Shown here one piece after another: positions 1 through 10,900 of a stretch of DNA of 15,457 nucleotides (positions are counted from its first letter, which is position 1; every line of letters begins with the position of its first letter). The notes below the pieces were generated by a model. That model did no database searches. It was not told the DNA's origin and saw only the letters and a list, made by a program, of their open reading frames with translations. Location: positions 1 to 15,457 of the forward strand of contig UZAE01013245.1 of the NCBI GenBank assembly GCA_900617975.1. The letters are read 5' to 3'. The stretch is from Rodentolepis nana. Taxonomy: Eukaryota > Platyhelminthes > Cestoda > Cyclophyllidea > Hymenolepididae. Both the position numbers and the translations under genes were made by a program.

Positions 1-137
1 GTAAGAGGTTAATTATAGAAATTCATGTTATATTTAATGCGAAAAGTAGACGTTGTCCAACAAAGTACAGCTATCAATGTTATGAGTTTCTTTGTCTCAA
101 AAGGTAAAATATTTGGGCAAAAGAAATTGGCACTTAC

Positions 138-149
138 TTTGCCAAACAT
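138..149. repeat. Left target-site duplication of copy A
   Basis: tttgccaaacat, identical to 472-483, directly at the edge where homology with the second copy begins. Confidence 0.6.
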
Positions 150-471
150 GGGGTGTGCGATAGACTTACCTCCATGTGGTGCACCCTGGGCAACGTATAC
201 TCATACGGCAAAAAGTCTATTAACTGGCAGTTGACTTCTCACTTCAAACTACCATGGCCCCACTGTATGTCATGTTCGACCCCTTCACAGTACTCATCTA
301 GCCTTTTCTTTGCCTTTGTGTCTGTCTGTCTTTTACATCTGTGAATCGCTCTTCTTTTCGCCTGTCGGATTCTTCTCACTTTAATGTTCCTCCCTTCTGT
401 GAAGCCCGAAGTCAACTAAAGGGCTAATGATAACTATCAAAATGCCTGCCATTTGAAATAAATTGATAAAT
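150..471 (+). mobile_element. SINE-like retroposed repeat, copy A
   Basis: About 322 bases matching the reverse complement of 14487-14806 over nearly the whole length, roughly three quarters identical by eye. Shared blocks include gggcaacgtatactcatacg, cagttgacttct, gtgtctgtct, ctctgtgaagcccgaa and ggctaatgataactatcaaa. The copy is bounded by an exact 12-base direct repeat (tttgccaaacat at 138-149 and 472-483), as expected for a target-site duplication. The end near 471 is A/T-rich (aaataaattgataaat), suggesting a 3' tail and giving the + orientation. No convincing tRNA-type promoter pair was found, only a B-box-like gttcgaccc at 274-282 that is degraded in the other copy. It has no coding capacity. 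Confidence 0.7.
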
Positions 472-483
472 TTTGCCAAACAT
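472..483. repeat. Right target-site duplication of copy A
   Basis: tttgccaaacat, identical to 138-149, just past the A/T-rich end of the repeat. Confidence 0.6.
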
Positions 484-1863
484 TATTGGCACTACAGACA
501 AATCTTTGGTCAAAAATCGGAAATTCAAAATTATCTTTCCAAACGCACTTCTGGCATGTTAGTATTTAATTATGCACATCAAATGGCGATACTAGTCAAT
601 AAGAAAGCGATTATTTCAAAAGTGGTTCCCTGACATCATTTCAAAAAGCATTTCTTCAACATTCACCTTGGACCGAAGGCAACGGCATGGAAATGCTCCA
701 GTGACAAACCTGGTCTGTATCACTCTATTCACAAGAGGTTGACTGTTCCACCGACTATATATGTGCAATTGAGCAGCCAAGGCACATTATAAAAATATGT
801 TAATAAGCTTCTGTATTTGAAATAGAGAATATTTACTCATAAAGTGATCAGACGGTAAATTAAATCAATTCCGGAAGATAGTTAAGGAATGTGCACGATA
901 ACATTAATTTTAGTGGGTTGGAGTGTTCACAGTGATTCTGGACCAATGCAACTTATTAAGAATATATTTATATATTTACATATACTCTTAGTGATTCTAG
1001 GAATATAATATAAAATAACTTTTAATAAATTTTTATATGAACCGTTATTTAGGGCCTACTGAATTAAGTTACAAACCGGTACCATTTTGAAACTCTAAAA
1101 ACAACAATTAATTCAGCAACCTTGTGATCATAAAATCTGAAAGCGCTCACAGTGACCCGTATGCAAATATAATATAATACATGCCTTCACAAACGCGGTA
1201 GCCTACTTGTGAGGGCATGAAGGACACTATGAGATAATTAAACTCAATCTAGTTATGGACAATTCCTGAAATCAAGCAACAGCAAATAATGCTAAGCAAT
1301 TTTGTAAAAATATTTTCGACTATACAACGAAATCATCCATATTGGAATACTTACCATTGTCCTTGTTTACAACAATAGGCAAGCTACCACATTTACAAAT
1401 ATTCCAATTCCTATCCTTAAGTAGTTAGCTATTCATATAGGTACAATATAAAATTAAGTCACTTAAAGCCTATCATTAATTTAATAAATCATTACCGTAG
1501 AGTGTGAAAATGCCTACTAAATTTTCCAGGCGTCTAGTGTTCGTGTACATTTTTAATAATTCGGGGTTTTGCAAGTCTTTATACTCTATGTATTCTCAAT
1601 AAAAAAATTTCTCATCACCTATTATTTTATTATAATTTATTGTAATGTAGTATTTTATATGCATAAAGAGCGTGGATCTGACATTTGTGTGCAATTTTAT
1701 TTACTGGTTGAGAGCTAATAGTAATTATTTGGCTTAAATGAATTCGCCTTTCATTGGCTGATGTTATTTATTTTAATTATGTAAATAAGCTAATCACTAA
1801 AACTAGCTGTAAACAGGGAGTCACAGTAGTGTTAAGAACTTGAATAAGAAAAACAACACTGAC

Positions 1864-1999
1864 CCGGAATCAATTTGGCAAATTGGACAACTTGCTGCGA
1901 GTGAAGGTGGAAGTGATTCATAACGTGGTCCCACACTTGGTGCTCATCATCGGCTTGTGAAGTCTCAAACGTACTCATGTCGAACCGGGATTTAAAGTA
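1864..1999 (-). CDS. Exon 6: start of ligand-binding domain
   Basis: Encodes residues 520-564 plus one base of codon 565. The acceptor is tatttacttccag at 2000, phase 0, following exon 5 cleanly. The segment contains [10 protein letters not shown] and then [13 protein letters not shown], matching the helix 3 to 4 signature of nuclear receptor ligand-binding domains (FAK-x-x-PGF). The donor reads g|gtcagt at 1864/1863, less strong than the others, phase 1, so Gly565 is split and Phe would be expected first in the next exon. No matching continuation was recognised in the remaining 1863 bases. Confidence 0.85.
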
Positions 2000-4900
2000 C
2001 TGGAAGTAAATAACACAAATCCATATGACTTGATAACAATAACAAATCAAAACTACGATGAATTGTTGGCGAAGCAATAAATATGCGCGTTTAGAAAGTT
2101 ATAGGTCGTGATATCGACGTTAATCGATTCATAAATGTGGAAGTTGTTGTGATTTAATGATTTTCGACACCATGATAAATCATTTTCCTTCCATGTGCTC
2201 TAGATAGCTCACCTTACTAAGTTAAGTATTGCAAATGATCAAATTACTTTTCACTGATTTGGATTTTATAAAAATAAGCAAACCAACTCACTACTACTGA
2301 ATACGCAACTGAATTCACACGAATTGAATGAACTTGCTTCCTATTGAAAAGAAATACATCGAATTTACGTTTTCGCAATATGAAGAATTCTAACGCACCA
2401 TTTCATTTTAAGCCACTTTATCTCAGATATCAGCTTTCGTTTTCTCTTAAGAAAACTGGGACTAATTAGTGGCATTAATAAATCTAACTGCCCATAAACT
2501 GGTCTGACACTGTATTGGAAAAAAAAACACCTTAAAAGGAACACAACAATGTGCGCCTAATTTGAATTATAATCAAAGAGCACAAAATTTATGAAAATTC
2601 TCTGAACATCGTCAACTATTCAGACAGATTTTGGGATCATTGCACGCCTAATTTTTGTAATAGAATTTGTCAGCACTTTTCAGCTGGTGCTAAATGCTTT
2701 CAAAATTTCATAGAATTATGCCTCTATAATGAGAATAATTTACCGTAGCCGGTAGTCGCATAAATTCCATGGCCATGCGCATTCCATAGTTGAACCAATT
2801 TAGCCCGTCCACCAGAATCTCCTCATCCGTTCCAACTACACCAGATACCGCGGCCGTCGCAGCAGCAGCCGCTGCGGCAGCGGCTGCGGCTGCAGAAGAT
2901 GTCGATGACGAAATCTGTGAAGAACCGCTACCACCACCCCCGATACTACTCATAGAAATAGGAGTATGTACTGATACGGGTCTACTCGCTGCTACCAGGT
3001 GTAAACCCACCGATTCCATTTTCACTGGCGCAGATGCTTTTCGTCGAGGCAGGTTGGTAACATTAGAGTATGCGGCCATGTCACAAGCTCCTGCTGATGC
3101 TCTACGTTGTGGCAAGTCACCTATTCCACCTCCTTGGGCACCATTGGTCTGAGACGATGAGGAAGGAGATGCTGAGGAGGATGTTAGGGTTGGAACAGAA
3201 CTGTGTTTCCTAGGTGGATGACCAAAATCTGTTGCTAGAGGTTGACCATTATCTTGCATTTGGCGAATCTCTATAGCACAATGGAACTTGACTGCATTCG
3301 GTTGACGTCCAATACGACTTCCTAAAATAGAGACAGACAAAACAATGGGGATGGTAGTTGTCTGGTGGCTAGGGTGGAGGGGGAGAATAATAGGGAGTGT
3401 GCAAATCGAGTCCAATAATGGGGTCATGTACACAAATACTGTGCGACAGGCTAAGAGGATAGGTTGATGGCTAAACTTAAGAAATGACTCTATTCACCTT
3501 CTTTCATTCTTTCTTAATCAACATACCCTGTACCATCTGGGCTAGGGTGGATCAAGATCAACTACCGTGATTAGGCATCCCTTGGCGTCGGGAATTATAG
3601 ACGTCCAGAAATGCAGTTGAACCTAATTTCCACAATCTAGGCAATACAGATGGCCAACACTTGCCTACTAATTACTACCTTTACAATCTCTAATCTTTCA
3701 CTAATTGAAACGGAGCCAAATAACTAAATAAGATGAGCAAAAAGAAGTTATCGTAGAACTCACCTCGCTTAGACATGCCAGCGCGTAGACACCTACGAAA
3801 TCGGCAGGATTTACACACATTACGACTGCGTGGAGTTATGGTACAATTGTCCTTTCCCCCGACACAAACCAGCCTCGATGCTGTCTCCTCTGTGCGTCGA
3901 AAAAAGCCCTGAAATGCATCAACAATAAGGGTGGAGAAATATTTATATACTTAGTATCTTTGTTGAGAATTAGCTGTCGAATGAACATTTTACGGGTTCA
4001 TTCAGAGGGAGAGAGTGAGTAATTTGATTAACTTTTATTCACAGAAAACAACTTCAGATATTATTAATATGTGCAGGGTGATGAAGAATAAATCTGTGTA
4101 GATCTCTTAACGTTTAAATACTCATTAACTTGACAAGTTATGGATGCTCGGTGTACGTATGACAATGTGGATAAAGCATTAGTTAAGCTCGTACCTAAAT
4201 TAATACAAATATCGCCAACGATTTCAATGCTAAACTCAAGTCGACAAAATCCGTAGATAAAGATGCTTCAAGTAAAGTGCCCAATTTCTGATAAAAACTC
4301 TCATTTTCCTCCTTAAAATTATTTAATTAACTAACTTAAAAATTGAAAATTACTTCTTGTTTGCCTTGTCTATATTTTTATATTGTGTAAATTTCCAATT
4401 ACTCTTTAACAAAATAAATAGCCGCCTTTCATTTAAAAACTAAATATATGCAGAGATTTCTTTTTTTAAGAGACTCCGGTAAAGCTTTTACATTCTTCAA
4501 TGGATTAGAAAAGTACCTTACACTACTATCACATCTACTCTGAATGAACAAATTCTTGGATGATTTACATATTGCATTTGCTCTATCGGAAAAACAAACA
4601 AATTTTTTACAGTTATTACTTAAATTCACACTTCAAATGCTGGTACTGATCAGACAATATTCTGTCTACTTAATTAATGCATACTTCGAGTAGATTTATT
4701 CGGGAGATTGACTGATACGGTACTAAAATTTTTAGAACATCATTGTAGGAAACTATATGGCTATAGATTGCAAATTGACTTAATTGCTTGGTATGGTATG
4801 GTGGTAAAGGAATGTAATTCAAACCTAATTAGTGTCGTAAACAAACTTCTGACATTTAAAATGGCGGATAGAATAGGCTAGTTTAGGTTATTGGGGACCG

Positions 4901-7900
4901 TTGTTATAACAATGTGATTTAAACATGAAATAGAATGTATAGAATTATGCACTAATTCTTCGATTGATTCCTGCATTTCGCATATATACATCCTCTATTT
5001 GACATTTGAATCTAAAACCCGGTATGTGTATGCCTTCCAGTGTTTCTAATCTTCAGTTTCCTAGGTTTATTTAGAATAATTATTAGTCTTAGTTTCTAAT
5101 TATGAATTTATTAAGTGAGCCTCAATTTTTTGACAAAATAAAATAAAATAAAAAAGATTATAAATGGAAGGTTAATTAATATAAAAGCAATTCTTTCGAG
5201 GAAACTTGTTTGAACTCTATGCGAGAGATTATACCTCACCTACCTCAAACGCTGCGACTCTTTCGTCTCGAAAATAGGCAACACGCATGTTTGGAAATTA
5301 TATAATGCTTATTCACTTATTCAACTCATAATTACATGGACATTTGAGTAAATACGCGAAAATTATAGGTTTTGCGAGGCAAAAACTATCATAGTTTAGG
5401 TTTAGATTGCTATAGAGGGACATGTCAACAAAAGGATATTAAATATCTTAATCAAAAAACTGTTCATATATAAACATGGAATGCATGGGGTGCCTTTTAT
5501 CTTGCTCTAAAGGTAGGCAGTTGTAAATCCTGCCTACTAGCCACTTTCCATCATCATCCAGTGTCGACCATATTATTATCTACTTAATTCAAACAGCAGC
5601 AGTAGTTGCAGACGAATACGCCTGCATAAGTCTTTCCTCTTGCGACAATGGTCTTGCAACGCAAGACTGACCTTGAGCGAGGTAGACGAGTGTCCAATGA
5701 ATTTCCTATTCATCACGTAAGACTAGTGGTTGTTTACCAACCCTATCGTCTAAGCGTTATGCACATGACCTTGGAAACTTCATCCTGCTCATCATTATTT
5801 CATCCCTTACTTTTTTCTTTCATACAGTCCTTTAGTTTTGTACAAAATGTAAGGGGATTTTTTGGTCTGTAGAAGAACTGAGTCCAGTTGACCCACTTTT
5901 AAATGATTTTGACCTATAAATGACGCTTACTCCTGTTTTGCACATCACGTGCTGTCATTATTATTTAAAAAATAACGCAGTCGGGCTTGACAATAAAGAA
6001 CCAATTGGAGGACACAGTCTCAGTGTGCTTAGGAAGTTATAAACCAATCAAATCCAGCCACTCACCTTACAACCTTCGCAGGTTAGAGCTCCAAAGTGAA
6101 AACCCGATGATCGGCCACCGCATACTCGGCATGGAATGTTTGAAATGTCCAATTCTCCCTGGGCGTCCATATCTGATAAAAGTGAGTGGAAAACAAATAA
6201 GTAGTGAATGTTAATAAACCTTGCGATTGAACAAATGGGGAAATAAGTTAGAGTCACCTTTCTATAGCACTAAACGAAACGAGGTCAAATTTTTGAGTGG
6301 GAGTTGGCTAGTTAAATGTAAACACAGACAACTTGTTAGCACTGACAAGGATATTGTTGATAAAGATGAAGGAAGAAACTATCCATGACCCGATTTTCGG
6401 TCAGGCGGTAGAATTTTATTAGTAGCTTGTGTGCCGACGATGGATCAAAGGACCACGTGGTGAAAACATTCACCATTGATATTGCGGTGGCCCTCTCTCT
6501 CTCTCTATATATATGTATATTTTGGTGGTTTACCGACTGTGTTGATTGTTACTTCTGCTACCAGTCAAGTGTCGCGAATCAGAAACCCTTTTTAATTACT
6601 GAGACCTCTTTTCACACCACCACGAGTGTGTAGCCGGAAACTCAGATGTCCAATAGTCTGGACTTTTCGACACGGAAAACCTTCGCCATCTTAGTAACAG
6701 ACATCATAAAGAGGCACAGAACCAATATGTGTTCTTCCCAAGTGTGTATTTGAAGACCACTGCTTTGATTAAATACCATTTAATTATGTCTGAAAATCAG
6801 ACCCGACAAACACTCGAAATAAATACAGATAAAACAAGATTTACTGATGACCTAACAACAGAGGAATTCGCTTGAGAATAGTTCATACTATTGTGTATCT
6901 AAGAGCATATAAATTTTGGAAGTTAAGCAGGAGTCCAGCTAAACTTCACCATAAAGGTGCAAACAGTTGGTTACTTAGTTGAATTTGACACTTTAATTTC
7001 AATTGATTAACTCCAAAGTGGAAAGTAGTTAATAATGCTCATGAGGGCCTCTGAATTTGCGCAGCATTGAAATTGTTACCTAGACACAACCGTCATTATA
7101 TTTGATGATTTTACTTATTCGGCTAATAATAAATGGAAATTACAGAATCAGGAGCAAAAAATAAGTGTGAAGATTTTATTAAGTTTCTAGCTATTATTGA
7201 CCATTCTAAATGCTTGTGAATCACAGTTTTTATGCATAAACGCCACATCTTAAGAATATAAAGCAAAGAATCAGCCTGTGCTAGTGGCACCATACTGATC
7301 AAAAGGAAAGCATTCTAGAATTCCTTTGAATGAAAAACTAGTAGTATTAACCGGTGTGGTTAAACCTTACCCTTAAGACTCATTCCAACTTCAAGGCACT
7401 TTTTGTATCGGCATTGTTGGCACCTTCCACGACTATTCTTTGCAATGACACAATTTCCACCTGAGGGGCAGGTCGTAGTGGAACGTCCATTAGCAAGTGA
7501 ATGACGCATAAAGAATTTCTACAAGATAAAAAAAGAAATGGAGCCTATGATCGAGTATGGCATCCACCTAGAGTTGAGACATTGGCATTCACGAGAAAGC
7601 TTGACCTCACCACTAATTCAATAGCGAATTCTTTCGTGAGCATGATACATACTATTGTGCTGAGTCCTCCAATACGCAAACTTATGGAATTTCACTGCTT
7701 GCACATCCTAATGCTTGCAAAAGCAAGCGCTTTAGGCTCTAGAGAATAGGTCCCGTGACTCATCGAAAAGAGAGAAACCCCTGACACTTAGAGATGGTGC
7801 CTATACAAAGTGGTTACACGGAATTGTTCGGCTATTTACTAGACATAATTTATTTGGCTTGTATACAAGCAAGAGAGACTACAGATCTCAGGCGTATTAC

Positions 7901-10900
7901 TTTCAACAATAAGTAGTATATACGATGGTGTTTACTAAGGCGAAAATATTAGCAATATATGGTTAAATAAAACAGGAAATGCGGCAGGTGGGCACAAAAG
8001 AAAATTTATTTAAACCAACCGATCACCAGTCGCTGAATTAAATGGGTACAACCTCACCGATAAACTTGCCCGTCGAATGATAAAGATTGAAGATTAAAGC
8101 CCAAAGAGATTATAAACAACTCATTGATCTAGAATTCTAAATAAAGTAAGACTTTGTTTGCTATTCCACTAAACCAAAATGATAATTGCCAAAACTTTTT
8201 TTGCAGCCCCATATTAGTACCATATTAGAACCTTGTGAGTTTAATTCTCAATCTGCATATCACACACAGTAGTTTATCTCAAACAATGTTAGATGTAAAT
8301 TAGGTCACTTGAATGATGCTGATGGTGATGTCAGCGACTAAAAAGCAACTCCTCATAAAGGTCTTTAGCGATGTTTAAAAGCTCACGAACTCAACAAGTT
8401 ATTTGCACACTAGTTCGAGAACTAATCACTCAAATGCAAAGATGATAAAGGCTTATTATGGATGCACACATTCTTATCAATGCAAGGGAAATCCTTTACC
8501 GCAGGTTCTATTCTGTAAACTAGGGGCAATTAGTAGGAGGCAATTGAAGTTTCAAATAAAAGCTCGCATTTGTATTCCTCGCAGTTCTCACTTTCAAGAG
8601 ATAATTAGTAATAATTTGCGTACCTAATCTCGTAAATAGAGAATTGCTTCCCAGTCACCTTGCATTTAGATCGAAAGTCAATGAGACTAGCAAGTAGACT
8701 TTACACTTAGCCCTCTTGACTTTAGCATGGCTTAGTCAATAAAACCAAAAATTCCCTTGACGCCCACTATGAACTTCCATTTAGCTATAAATAAGCGAGG
8801 CAAAATTCATTTTGTTTTAAATTTAACTCAAGGTTAAATAGCATAGCATTTCTGAAAAAAGAGGTACTGAATTTCCTACCCAAAACTTGGACTAATTAAA
8901 TAGTTGTCCATAGGAAAACACTAATAATCTAGACGAGAAAAACATAAACCATAAAAAGCTCTGAGGTGAAATCATTTCTATGGCAATGAGCTTTCCTTTA
9001 GAATGAAATCTTCATATTTGCTTCATTGTTGCTTAATAAGATGACAAATCAATAATTTCCAGGTACTCCATACTTTCTTAATAATTTGACTTAAAGAAAA
9101 TGTCATTGGAACAATGGATCTTCTCCTTTCAACAATGGAATGACTCAGTTGAAAAACTGTATTATGTTGGAAGGGGCATATCGTTAACCCAAGATTGTAG
9201 TTTTCTTTGTAAAACAACATCATCAATTGTAACTATCTTTGACATCGAATGCATAGGATTTGTATGGTGATCCAAGCTTAAAAGCTTGTTAATTTTTATT
9301 AACGATTTCAAGTTAGGTAGTCAACGACTATTAGAGAGAATTAATGAATTCGTTAAAACTTTTGATTACTGAGGGAAATAATTCACTGGAATATTTATTT
9401 ACGGGAATTGTTTGGAGGAATAAACATCTAAACAAGAGCAGACGGACACCAGTGCAGTCTAGACATACCGTACAAAAGTTTGGCAGCCCTGACGGACGTG
9501 AAAGTGAAGGGAGAGGGTTCTAGAGAAGTCTCCCTCTTTTCTCTTCACCTTCCCCTCCCCTCTCTAATTCTTCTCGGCAATCAATGAGGTCACACTGTCT
9601 GACGGGTCAGACACGACAAATGCCTCGTCTGGTGGCTAAACACGAGTGGCTGGTAATGGTTTGTTAGATACCCCTATACATACAAATAGCGCGAACTCCC
9701 TACCCCTACAAATCAAGCGCACGAATACAGATGAATACCTGAAAGCGTCAAGAAGCTAGTTCAACCGTCAAAAGCCGAGACCACACTACCTCTATCCTAC
9801 TCTGTACATTCGAATTCATGAGGAAAACCTGTACATGCTTAACCGAAATCTAACACCATGCTGTCTTAAAGTTATGAAGGGAAACTTGGTCAGCCAATAT
9901 GGAGAGACAATGCACTGCCCCACCCCCCAATTCAATTCTGTTCACTCAATCGATAAGCTCGATATAATGTTTTGCATATTCAACTAGACGCATATTGAAT
10001 AAAGGCCATCGAATCCGATATATGACTTGAAATACCTCAAAAAAGGACCTTCTTGATTGTCTACATTTTCGGTTGAGATTGAGGGAGATATAAATGACCT
10101 CTTGCTCTAACTTCCTTCACTTGACTTTTAATCAACCAAAATCAGACTGCTGGAGAAGCTCACGCGCCTGCTGAACCTGCAACTTGCATTGATATGCGAA
10201 GACTCTTAGTAATTTCAAATTTCTGCTGAGATAAATTCATTTTAAATCTATGGAGGAGCGCTTCTAGGTGATTAGGAAGGCTAATATTCAATTAAAACCC
10301 GAAGATTTGTTGTCTCAAGGTAGCATAGATAACTCGACTCATGAAGACCGGAATTCTAATTTTAAAAGATCGATTTTAGCAAAGTGGGGGAGGAGAGGAG
10401 GGGGAATACTAAATCAGTCCATTTGGGACTTATATTTACTCTCAATACCATTGAGGCGATAAAAGAAATTGGGGGGAAGAGGGGGGGAGGGGGGGGTGAA
10501 ATAGAAGAGTCTAGACCTGCTATCAAAAAAAAGGTTATGGGATCACTTCGAGGATGAATAGTTGGTGGGAGCGAGGAGGACAGACCGACGAGAGAAAAAG
10601 TGAAGTGAAGAATGGGGTGGAAAGAGAAAAAAAACAAAAGTAGACGCAAAGGCGACTGAGATGACTAAGCGCTTAGGCAGCCTTGTGTCAGCAGTACATG
10701 GAACTCTAGCACTCAAAAGCAATTGAAAAAAAAATTTCCCGTCAATGTTTCTTCTCATGACTCCCTTGTGCCCTATTATATGGCGGGGAATAATAATAGT
10801 CAATAACTTTGTTTAAATTGATGGCTAGATGCTGTACGCAATTCCTGCCCACATATATTTTCATCAAATTGCCTCTTCTCTTAACAATGAGGCCAAGGTA

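Larger units (their letters stand above)
1..1863 (-). other. Probable intron 6 (incomplete), no coding signal
   Basis: Begins with the exon 6 donor at 1863-1862 and probably continues past the window edge. It is AT-rich and holds repeat copy A. I looked on the minus strand for the expected continuation of the ligand-binding domain (PGF, then a DQI-LL segment) and found no frame that keeps open through one. Confidence 0.5.

Noticed and set aside
25..344. Two + strand open frames near the left end
   Set aside because: They overlap repeat copy A; the matching part of copy B does not keep the frame, so they are not coding.
150..471. Hammerhead ribozyme or tRNA-derived head in the repeat
   Set aside because: No CUGAUGA and GAAA core, and the A-box and B-box-like strings are too far apart and not shared by both copies.
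661..760. Possible DQV sequence as the missing ligand-binding domain exon
   Set aside because: The frame is closed by a TAG a few codons upstream and nothing around it fits helix 4 or 5.
2790..3152. 120-codon open frame on the + strand with a polyalanine run
   Set aside because: It is antisense to exon 5; GCN/NGC repeat composition keeps both strands open. The minus frame has splice signals and nuclear-receptor motifs.
6420..6690. Possible retroelement fragment in intron 2
   Set aside because: Composition differs from its surroundings but no ends, duplications or second copy could be found in the window.
3764..7518. Two separate, adjacent nuclear receptor genes instead of one
   Set aside because: Exon 2 ends in phase 1 and exon 3 begins in phase 1 with no terminal stop, ligand-binding domain or promoter signal between them.
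10362..10803. Overlapping minus frames rich in Phe, Ser and Pro
   Set aside because: They are translations of the purine/pyrimidine-biased tract in intron 1, with no domain.
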